Shown here in pieces: positions 34,123 to 42,237 of a stretch of 64,000 bases of DNA (positions are counted from its first letter, which is position 1; every line of letters starts with the position of its first letter). The translations under genes were made by a program, and so were the position numbers. The notes under the pieces were generated by a model that ran no database searches, was not told where the DNA came from, and was given only the letters and a program-made list of their open reading frames with translations. The stretch covers positions 2,354,001 through 2,418,000 of the forward strand of contig JALGPY010000015.1 in assembly GCA_023055425.1 (NCBI GenBank). The letters run 5' to 3'. This DNA is from Linanthus parryae. Lineage: Eukaryota > Streptophyta > Magnoliopsida > Ericales > Polemoniaceae.

Positions 34123-35897
34123 ATGGAGCGCAAGACAGCAAGGATTCAACAACAGGGAAAGCCTTCTGACAGATCTAAGAAGAGGGCAAACAATAATGAG
34201 AAAATTGTGATATCCGATTCGGATTCAGAGAATACTCAAAGTTTGCATGAGGACACTCCTCCTGCAAAGAAGATCAGAACAGGGGGAGATGAAGGTTCAA
34301 GTATTGATCCACAGAAGGAGACAGAGACTCAGGGTGGTGATCAACCTAGGTTAGACAAGAACAAAGGGGGAGAGAAGAAAAAGGCTGGTGAAGAAGAAAA
34401 GGGGAAATCTTCACAGGAAAGCAAGAAGAGGTCAACTGAAGGAGAACAAGTGAAGGACAAACCCACTGAGAAGAAAAAAACGGTTAAGCAAGTTGCTGCT
34501 GCAATCAAAAAAGGTTGTCAAGGTAAAAATGCACTTCCTCCAGATTGGTTTGTTAGTTATGAAGTTATGACTGTGTGGATGCAAGGATATGCTTCTTCTA
34601 AGGTTGCTTTTTGTAGTATGGTTTCTGAATAATTATTGGATAAACTGGATATTGATTGTATGAGGAAGTTAAGGGATTCTGCAGTTTGGAAGGTGTTAAA
34701 TCCTAATTCAAAAGCTTATCCTAGGTTAACTAGGTTATTTTATCTGAATCTGGTTCAAGAAGGAGATGATAAATTGGTGTTAACTTCTAAGGTGGCTGGG
34801 ATAAACTTGAGGCTAGATCATACGACTTTTTCCAAAGTCTTGGGCATTCATAAGAAGTATAATGTTGGTGATTATCCTGATAGGAAGGAGTGTCTAGAAA
34901 ATGCCAAAGCTATGTTTTTCATTGATGGTGTTCCCTCTGGTCCAAAACAGTTGACACACTGTGTGCTGAACTGTGAAGCTAAGATTTTATTTACAATTCT
35001 GATGAGGAGTGTTGTTCCTAGGGAAAACTCAAGGGATTTGGTTACTGATAAAGTTCTCATTCTGATGTACCTGATATGTCAAGGGTTTGTGATAGACTTG
35101 TCAAAAGTGGTTATGGAGCATATGATCTACTGTGCTACTAGAACTAGAAACCATCCTCTTCCCTATGCCAACCTATTACCTCTTTTCTTTGAGCATTTTT
35201 AGGTACCTGTGAAAGGAGAGGAAAAGATTACTGGAGGTTTTGGGTTGATTGATGAAACTGCCTTGCAGATGATTGGAGTGGTCCAGACAGGAAAAGGACA
35301 TTGGAAGTTCTATTCAGAGTTGCCAAAGGCTGATCTTGAGGAGAAGGAGTTTGTTAAACCAAAGGGGGCTACATCAGCAAAAGGACAAGCAAATGAGGAT
35401 TACTCTTTGTTGGTTGAGAAATTTGAAGACAACAAGTTGAGATTGAAGATCTCAGACAAAGGCTATTTGATCTGTCTTATGAATTTAATCAGTTCAAGGG
35501 TTTGATGAATGTGATGAATGGCAAACTGGATGTTGTCATCAAAGGTTTGAACTTGGAGAAGATCCCTTCTGCTACTAGTCATGACACAAGTGTTGACTCA
35601 GATGAAAGGCTAGGTGATTTCTTGAAGAAGAAAAAGAAGCCAATTCCAGTGGTGCTCACTTCAAAGGATCTATATGAGCAAATTGATGAAGAAGATGCTG
35701 GTGAAGACACAGGTGTTAATGCAGCTACAGAGGGTGATTCAATGCAGGTTAAGAACAAGAAGGTGGATGAGATCATTGAGGAAGTTGTTGCTGAGGTGGA
35801 AGCTGAACAAGATGAGAATCAGTCTGCTGATGATGCTGAAAGTTTTGAAGAAGTTGGAGAAGGCTCAGAGAAAGGCCAGACATCAAAGAAGAAATGA
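34123..35897 (+). pseudogene. Extra ORF (aORF) of element D, about 590 codons
   Basis: It starts [20 protein letters not shown] (ATG 34123). Residues 1-130 are basic, with Lys/Arg clusters typical of nuclear import. The central 250 residues look folded ([60 protein letters not shown]) and resemble what I recall of a putative plant transposon protein domain. Then a coiled-coil, a KKKKKP motif and an acidic tail end at TGA. Two Glu codons have become stops (TAA 34630-34632, TAG 35200-35202), and a 1 bp loss near 35430 shifts the frame. Element L carries the same ORF on the minus strand with different damage, so the intact form was a real element gene. Its role is unknown; env-like and accessory proteins sit at this place in SIRE-type elements. 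Confidence 0.75.
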
Positions 35898-36054
35898 AGA
35901 TCTGAGAAGACCAAAGTCTTGATCATTTCCTTCTATCTCTTTCTGTTCTTCTTTTCTGTTCTCACGGCCTTGACATTCAGCAGTAATTACTTTATAAGTT
36001 TTTATTTAAAACTCTGAGTAATAATCCAACATTTCTTCACCTTTATTTGATTAA

Positions 36055-36070
36055 ATTCAAAAGGGGAGAA
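36055..36070 (+). promoter_or_regulatory. Second polypurine tract of element D
   Basis: ATTCAAAAGGGGAGAA lies about 240 bp before the 3' LTR. Elements C (19800-19815, minus) and L (61919-61935, minus) have the same tract at almost the same distance. It may be a second plus-strand priming site or a relic. Confidence 0.5.
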
Positions 36071-36299
36071 CTTATGTGGTTTTTGTGGTTAATTTTCAGT
36101 GCTTGAATAATAATATTTAGATGTTTTTGTTAATCAGTTGTGCTCTGGTATTATCTGTGTTATCTGAGAATTATTGATTATTTGTGTTAAGTTGGTTTGA
36201 CTGGTATTACTGTCTATTGTCTGTGTTATATGTTGGTATCTAATTCTTACAAGAAGTTGCAGGGATATTTACACAAAATTATGGGTTTTGTCTTTCATC

Positions 36300-36310
36300 A
36301 AGGGGGAGAT
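36300..36310 (+). promoter_or_regulatory. Polypurine tract of element D
   Basis: AAGGGGGAGAT directly abuts the 3' LTR start at 36311 and is identical to the tract of element C. Confidence 0.92.
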
Positions 36311-37794
36311 TTTTGACTCAAAGACCCTTAAGTGTGTTTTGAGAAGTAACTGTTTTGAGTTATGAAAGACAAAGACAAAGTATTTATGAGGCTCCAAGGC
36401 CTTGAGATACTGAGCAGAGCTTCAAAGCCTTGAGAGTAGTTTTATTATGCTGAATGTAATAACAATCTTGTGTTGCAGATTGGCTATCTGATAATTAAGA
36501 CCAGAGATTTGCTGCAAATACTTATGTTTTATATTCTCTATATATCTAACACAATTGCAGATATCCTAATAAGAGAGAATCATAGATTTCTGGTTTCAAC
36601 TTTGAAAGACTGTGAAGCATGTTCAGAGCTTTTAGGCCTTGAGATGTGCCTTGAGCTGCTGACAGCTTTACAGAGTTAATTTGATTCTTTCTTGCAGGGT
36701 TTGATCCTTATTATTGTGATTTTTAATGACTTCTAAGAGTCTTAAACTAGTTTATCACAGTTATATGTTTCAAAAGTTAATCATATTGTTGTTTTCACTC
36801 ATCCAGTTCTTATTCAGAAACTGGAAATCCAAATAGACTTAGTGCTCTTATATTTCTGGATTTTGTTGTTGCTATGTTTTGATGTTGTTGCAGGTTTGTT
36901 AAACGTGCAAATGCAATCTCAACAAACTCCAACAGATATCTACTCAGAGATTTTTGAGTTGTAGTTGGAAAGGATGAGGATTTGCAGGAACTGAGATCCT
37001 AAAATCTCTCATTCAGTTGCAGTGAGTAGATAAAAGACTTGTTTGAATTTGGAAATATAGAGAATCTTGCAGAGAACTGAGAGAGGTGTGGAATATTCGT
37101 GGGAGATCAAAAATTCAAAAACACAGACATTCAGGCTTCAATTACAGCTTTCAGAAGATCAATCATTCCAGTTTCCTGAAGAACACATCCAGGCCTTCAC
37201 AAGCTTATTCTTCTACTGTGTTCTTATTCTGTTTTGTAATCTGCTTATCTGTTGTATATCTAAAACCTCACTAAACCTAGTGGTTGGTTGTTCAAGTGAA
37301 CAACAAGAGGTTCTTGTTAGCTCAACAGTTAGTAGCTGATACTAGATAGGTTTGGAACCACAAGCTGTATAGGTGTAAGGGAATTCACTTAGGCTTGAAG
37401 ATCTAGGGCTATTTCTGTGTGAGTAATAAGAAGTGTTTGCCCAATCCTGGTGGGATTAGATCCCTCAGGCAGAGATTAGGTCCATTGGGACTGAACTCTG
37501 TAAATTACCTTGTGTTCTTTACTTTACAGTTTTGTTATTTTCTGCTTCTCACAACTCAAATCAAATTAGGGTTTATAAACTATTCAGAACTGGTTATAGT
37601 TCAAGGCCTTGAAGCTTTCTATCTTGCCTTTGAAAGTTTCTTACTGTTTTCTAAAATCTGAAGGCCTTGAGATTTGAGTATCTCACATTGTTAATTAGTT
37701 AAAATTTTGTGTTTAGAAAAAAAATTTCATACTCTATTCAACCCCCCTTCTAGAGTATTTTGATCCTGTATTTAGTCTACATTACAACCTTTCA
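36311..37794 (+). repeat. Element D 3' LTR
   Basis: 1,484 bp, aligned with 28199-29676 with dispersed single-base differences, ending CTTTCA. Exact CAAGGCCTTG is at 36394 and 37602; the sites equivalent to 28514 and 29542 have each lost it by substitution (36625 and 37660 regions). Confidence 0.93.
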
Positions 37795-37799
37795 GGTGT

Positions 37800-37859
37800 G
37801 TTCTTGTGTTCTTGCTGTCATCAATTCACCGTTCTCTAAGCTCTGCCCGAATCATAACA
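37800..37859 (+). repeat. Element E 5' LTR, second part
   Basis: It resumes the E LTR after element D and its second GGTGT, ending CATAACA. It matches 40247-40306. Confidence 0.9.
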
Positions 37860-37862
37860 AAA

Positions 37863-37874
37863 TGGTATCAGAGC
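37863..37874 (+). promoter_or_regulatory. Primer binding site of element E
   Basis: TGGTATCAGAGC, a perfect initiator tRNA-Met type site, lies 3 bp after the LTR end. Confidence 0.92.
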
Positions 37875-38026
37875 TTAGGTTGCGGTGTTCCAAGATCAAG
37901 ATGGAGCTATAGGGTTAGGGTTTCACAATCCGTGAGATTCATAGCTAGGGTTTCGCGACCAAGGTGGAGCACGCATTCGGGGGTTATGGATCTCGAAAAG
38001 GAGCTGCAGAGAAGACGACCGGAGGG

Positions 38027-38230
38027 ATGACGAAGATTGACAAGTTCACGGGGAGAAACAACTTCAACTTATGGAAGATCAAGGTACGTGCTTTGTCGAA
38101 GTAGCAAGGTATGTGGTTGCCATTGGCGGAAGATAAAGAGGGGCTTCTACTACCACCACTGAGTTCGAGGCTTAGCAAGAGGGGACACGACATAGGGATG
38201 CGTATCGGGGTTCAGACAGTAAGAGTTCAG
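38027..38230 (+). pseudogene. Gag start of element E, first interior
   Basis: ATG 38027 opens MTKIDKFTGRNNFNLWKIK and continues VRALSK, then TAG and QGMWLPLAEDKEG. This is the conserved N-terminus of copia gag (KFxGxNNFxLWKIKxRALLxQ). After about 40 codons similarity to gag ends and the frame is lost. The rest of the interior to 38769 is noncoding, with repeated phrases such as GGGACTCGGTGGGAGT. No pol is present, so E depends on another element's proteins. Confidence 0.8.
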
Positions 38231-38769
38231 GCACGATGATGGCGGCCAAGAGAATCTAAGATGACGTCTGCTCAAACGATAGAGAAAACAGACACCAGTG
38301 GACGAAGGATGAACTCAGGATTAGCAAGTTTGGCTGCAGGTGGAGGGTACTTTGGAGGATGGTCTAGATCTCTAAAGCCCCGTTGGGGGAAAGGGAGAAT
38401 TCCTGCTCTTGGCAAGGAGGCAGAGGATGGAATAGGGGAGTCTCGGACGAGAGAGATGGAACGTGAAGGGGGCACGTGCTGGGGGTTTGTTGTAGGGACT
38501 CGGTGGGAGTCGGAACAACAAACGATCTTGTTGTAGGAACTCGGTGGGAGTTGGAACAACATGCAGGGGATTCGATTGCAGGAACTCGGCCGTAGTTGGA
38601 GCATCGATAGGGTTCGCTTGCAGGAACTAGACGGGGTTGGAGCATCGTTGGTGGCACTCGTTGTAGGATCTTGGCAAATATGGAACATCTTGTGATATTG
38701 GGGCTATTGGAGATAAGCCGCTAAATTCAAGCGCAATCAAAAGAGGGAATTCAAGGCAAGGTGGATATT
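38231..38769 (+). other. Noncoding interior of element E, first copy
   Basis: About 540 bp, G-rich, with internal near-repeats of ACTCGGTGGGAGTYGGAACAAC (38509 and 38541) and TTGCAGGAACT (38576 and 38619). It ends in a purine-rich AAGGCAAGGTGGATA just before the next LTR. It aligns with 39258-39811. Minus-strand ORFs here have no family motifs. Confidence 0.6.
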
Positions 38770-39056
38770 TGTTGGGAATATGTCGTGAATAGGCTCGAGA
38801 AGCTAAGAGAGGAGTTAGGCGAAGAAGAGAGGCCAAGAAACAAGGAGAAGCGGAGGATCAAGACGAAGGAAAGGAAGACAAATAAGAAGAAGCAGTTCGA
38901 CGGATCTGGGAACAGTTCGATAATAACGGGTCCGGATAGTTTTACAGGGCGGCTGAATATTGTTTCCTTGTTCGTTTTTGTAACTTCTTTGTTTCTTGGG
39001 GGCACCAAGTCGGTATCCTAGGCCTATATAAGGACCTAGGGTCGTGGATTACTGGT
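38770..39056 (+). repeat. Partial middle LTR of element E
   Basis: It starts TGTTGGGAATATG, has TATATAA at 39025-39031, and stops after ATTACTGGTGTGGG, where it runs straight into the second gag start. The remaining roughly 200 bp of LTR, the PBS and the leader are missing. The joint shares GGG with the sequence before the gag ATG. Confidence 0.85.
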
Positions 39057-39065
39057 GTGGGAGGG

Positions 39066-39257
39066 ATGAACAAGACCGACAAGTTCACGGGGAGAAACAA
39101 CTTCATCTTATGGCATATCAAGGTACGTGCTTTGTTGAAGCAACAAGGTCTGTGGTTGCCATTGGCGGAAGATAAAGAGGGGGCTTCTACAACCACCGCT
39201 GAGTTCAAGCCTCAGCAAGAAGGGATACTGCATAAGGGTGCATATGGGAGTTCATAA
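39066..39257 (+). pseudogene. Gag start of element E, second interior
   Basis: MNKTDKFTGRNNFILWHIK opens at ATG 39066 and continues through VRALLKQQGLWLPLAEDKEG without the TAG found in the first copy, ending at TAA 39255-39257 after 63 codons. It keeps only the N-terminal gag motif. The frame is better preserved than at 38027, but its PBS and leader are deleted. Confidence 0.75.
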
Positions 39258-39811
39258 AGTAAGAATTCCGACACGATGATGGCGGCCAAGGGAAGCTAAG
39301 GTGACGTATGTTCAAACGTTAGAGAAAAGAGAAACCGGTGGACGAAGGATGAACTCAGAATCTGCAAGTTTGGCTGCATGTGGAGGGTACTTCGGAGGAT
39401 GGTCTAGTTCTCTAAAGCCCCGTTGGGGCAAGGAGGAATCCGTTCTCTTGACAAGGAGGCGGAGGGTGGAATAGGGGAGTCTCTGACGAGAGACATGGAA
39501 CGCTAAGGAGACACGTGCTGGGGGGTTTGTTTTAGGGACTCGGTGGGAGTCGGAACAACAAACGATCTTGTTGTAGAAACTCTATGGGAGTTGGAACAAC
39601 ATGCATGGGATTCGATTGCAGGAACTCGTCCGTAGTTGGAGCATCGATAGGGTTCGCTTGCAGGAAACTAGACGGGGGTTGGAGCGTCGTTGGGGGCCCT
39701 CTTTGTAAAATCTTGGCAAATATGGAACAACTTGTGATATTGGGGCTACTGGAGAGAAGCCGCTAAACTCAAGCGCATGCAAAAGAGGGAATTTAAGGCA
39801 AGGTGGAGATT
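39258..39811 (+). other. Noncoding interior of element E, second copy
   Basis: It aligns with 38231-38769 with substitutions and small indels, ending in the purine-rich AAGGCAAGGTGGAGAT next to the 3' LTR, the likely polypurine tract. Confidence 0.65.
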
Positions 39812-40306
39812 TGTTGGGAATATGCCTTGAATAGGCTCAAGAAGCTTGGGAAGGAGTTAGGCGACGAAGAGAGGCCACGAAACAAGGCGAAGCGGAGGAT
39901 CAAGACGAAGGAAATGAAGACAAAGAAGAAGAAGCCGTTCGACGGGTCTAGAATAGTTCGACGGGTCTTGGAACATTTCGATAATGACAGGTCGGAATAG
40001 GTTGACAGGGAGGCTGAATATTGTTGTCTTGTTCATTTTGGTAACTTATTTGTTTCTTGGGCACCAAGTCGGTATCCTAGTCCTATATAAGGACCTAGGG
40101 TCGTGGATTACTGGTGTGGGTTGGTCACTACGGCTTTTTGGCCATAGTGTGGGTTGTATTTGTGGGTTTCTCTAATAAAATCGGGTTTTTTTTTGGGTCG
40201 TGGAGGTAGCTAGATCATATCTAGTGAACCACATTATATCGGGTGTGTTCTTGTGTTCTTGTTTTCATCACTTCATCATTCTCTAAGCTCTCCCTAGATC
40301 ATAACA
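39812..40306 (+). repeat. Element E 3' LTR, complete
   Basis: 495 bp, TGTTGGGAATATG to CATAACA. TATA box TATATAA is at 40084-40090 and polyadenylation-type AATAAA at 40174-40179. GGTGT at 40242-40246 is the uninterrupted version of element D's target. TSD GCTGG follows. Confidence 0.92.
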
Positions 40307-40311
40307 GCTGG

Positions 40312-40509
40312 AGTGAAAGTGACGTGGGCAAGGAGAAGCATGGAGTTAGTATGTACTTAGTAGAAACACTGTCTTTTTATTGCTCTTTATGCTTTATATT
40401 GGTTTTTTGTTCTCTTGATTGTAAATGAAAATTTCGTTTGAACAACAAGAAATTGGGCAGGAAGGGAAGCAAATCAAGTAGTAGGTTTATTGGCAAATTT
40501 AGTATAGAT
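40312..40509. other. Unassigned spacer between element E and the TRIM
   Basis: 198 bp, A/T-rich. It continues the sequence before 27759 once E is removed. No feature recognised. Confidence 0.4.
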
Positions 40510-41019
40510 TGTTAAGAATCTTTGGGTTCCCCCTCAAAACCAATTGGCAATGAGGAGAGTAGCTCAAATATATTACTAGGCGTAGGCGAAGCGGAAAGAG
40601 TCCCGATGTGGGACAAACAACGAGTCTCAACTCGCCCCCTCATGCGCAGCGTGCTAGTGCACTCTAGTAGTGTATAGTAGTGTAGATTGTTAAGAATCCT
40701 TGAGTTCCACCTCAAAACCAATTGGCAAAGAGGGGAGTAGCCCAAGTATCATTTTAGGCTTATGCAAAGCATAAAGCCGACGTAAGACAAACAACGAGTC
40801 TCAACACGCCCCTCACCTGCGGCGTTCGAAAGAGACAAACATGAACATATTCAAATGGATCGACTGGAACACGACGGAATGGAACAACATTCTGATACCA
40901 TGTTAAGAATAATGTGGTTCCACCTTACAACCAATTGGCAACAAGGGGAGTAACCCAAGTATCTTATTAGGTATAGGCAAAGCGATCAGAGTCCTGATGG
41001 GTACAAACGAGTCTCAACA
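40510..41019 (-). mobile_element. TRIM element array with three short LTRs
   Basis: On the minus strand: LTR 41019-40901 (TGTTGAGACTCG to TTCTTAACA, 119 bp), PBS TGGTATCAGA at 40900-40891 directly adjacent, a 94 bp interior ending GTGAGGGGCG, a second 119 bp LTR (40806-40688), a 55 bp partial interior without PBS, and a third LTR (40632-40510, first bases AG instead of TG). LTRs of about 120 bp around a tiny noncoding interior define terminal-repeat retrotransposons in miniature. TAGAT at 40505-40509 and 40683-40687 and TAGAC at 41020-41024 look like a TSD with one change. The three-LTR structure probably arose by recombination between copies. Confidence 0.88.
40891..40900 (-). promoter_or_regulatory. 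Primer binding site of the TRIM
   Basis: TGGTATCAGA on the minus strand, directly next to the 119 bp LTR. Confidence 0.85.
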
Positions 41020-41024
41020 TAGAC

Positions 41025-41342
41025 GATAGTAACTTTTTTGGCGTACTTGAAGAGTTGTAATGACTAGATGTTTTGAAGTTTAATGAAAATTTTACAATAA
41101 TTTGAATGAAGGTTCTTTGTTGGGCTAAATATTAGAAAATTACTACATCTATTCATTATTTATCTTTGTAGTGCATTATTCATCAAGTTAAAGTGACCGG
41201 TGATTTGATTAATAAAACGATGATTTGTTGTGTTGTAACGTAAATTATTTTTGTTAAGAAGATGTTGTAAAACAATTCTGAAAGTTCAATTAAGAAGACA
41301 GAGTGGTAACCGAGGCAGTATCGACTATCGAATATATCAAGA
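41025..41342. other. Unassigned A/T-rich spacer
   Basis: 318 bp between the TRIM and the LINE poly(A) end. No ORF or repeat with support. Confidence 0.4.
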
Positions 41343-42237
41343 TTTTTTTTGAACCTCATATATATTACCACCACTAAGCATCCAAATTACAGAAAGAATA
41401 GTCATTGTCCACAATAGAACAAAGCTCTGAAGGGGGGGTTATAAGCCCAGTTTCAAAGTAGAGAGCCTAACTTGGCTGAACTAGCTATCCAATTAGCTGC
41501 TTCATTCCCAGACCTTGGGGTAAAGCTAAACTTGTAATCCATGTCTTTCACCATTACAGCGATGTCTTCTATCATATACTTCAAATCCCGGGGCGGGGGG
41601 CATCAATCTTCATCAGCATTTAAAATAAATTTTTTGAGTCTGTTTCAAAAATGCACTTACCAATTTGCAGAATGGTAGCAATAAACACTGCTTCTCTCAT
41701 GGCTACAGTTTCACCATGTTGAGGATTCACACAAAAGTGTTCAGAAGTGGGGCACAACAACATGTGGCCTTGTGATCTCTAACCAAAATCCCAGAAAAGC
41801 CAAGACCAGCATTAAGGTTGATGGCAATGCCATAATTGACTTTGAGGCATCCATGGGGAGGAGTTTGCCACCTAACAGTGGATTGAGAGAACCCTTTCTG
41901 GGGAAGCAGAGAACCTGGTTTGTCCTTCCACAAATTGAGGTATTCACTTCTAAAGAAATCTCTTCTGAGAGTACTCTTAGCTGAAAGAGAGATCTCTTGA
42001 ATTTTTTTTTCATTCCTTGCTTTCCAAATATACCAAAAACGGAAAGTAAGAAAAGATTTATGGGAATCATCTCCTGTGAGAAGTTGATCAATGAGCCACA
42101 CATCAACTGTCATGTCTTCATTCCACTTTGAAGTGTCAAAACTCACATTAAGCCAGCTTTCTCCACCCAATCGCAAAATAGGAAAAGATGAGTAGCATTT
42201 TCCACTTTGCCAGAGCAAAGAGGGCACATAGGGCTAG
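41343..42237 (-). pseudogene. LINE 3' end: zinc-binding RT tail and RNase H, with poly(A)
   Basis: Minus-strand translation gives CPLCSGKVENATHLFLFCDW (zf-RVT type, near 42225-42165), then an open stretch with FLTFRFWYIWKARNEKK and PPHGCLKVNYG (RVT_3-type RNase H start; the usual DGA is YGI), GLGFSGILVRDHK, and across a frameshift HGETVAMREAVFIATILQ and FSFTPRSGNEAANWIA. It ends with TATATATGAGGTTC and eight As (41350-41343), a typical plant L1 3' end. At 42238 it is cut by the LTR of element G, and the upstream part is not in the window. The frame is broken several times and nothing is made. Confidence 0.85.

Larger units (their letters stand above)
28199..37794 (+). mobile_element. Element D: Ty1/copia with an extra 3' ORF, TSD GGTGT
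   Basis: LTRs at 28199-29676 and 36311-37794 flank PBS, gag, protease, integrase, RT and an extra ORF. The TSD GGTGT lies at 28194-28198 and 37795-37799. The intact E LTR (GGTGT once, at 40242-40246) is a natural empty-site control. Point stops, homopolymer frameshifts, a lost gag start codon and a deletion fusing RT to the extra ORF make this copy defective. The sequence is related to L (56705 onward) and more distantly to C, and holds eleven exact CAAGGCCTTG palindromes. Confidence 0.95.
27764..40306 (+). mobile_element. Element E: short Ty1/copia-like element with duplicated interior, TSD GCTGG
   Basis: Its structure is LTR (27764-28198 plus 37800-37859), interior, partial LTR (38770-39056), second interior, LTR (39812-40306). 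The outer LTRs are each 495 bp once element D is removed. A perfect TSD GCTGG lies at 27759-27763 and 40307-40311, so the whole three-LTR structure sits in one insertion site. Each interior is under 1 kb and codes only for the start of gag, so E is nonautonomous. Element D (28199-37794) is nested inside the first LTR. Confidence 0.9.

Noticed and set aside
38272..38836. Overlapping minus-strand ORFs up to 138 codons in element E
   Set aside because: Pro/Ser-rich antisense of a G-rich noncoding interior; the second interior copy does not keep the frames.
40510..41019. Regularly spaced repeats that could suggest a CRISPR-like array
   Set aside because: The repeats are 119-123 bp, carry TG/CA-type LTR ends, a PBS and a purine tract, so they are TRIM LTRs.
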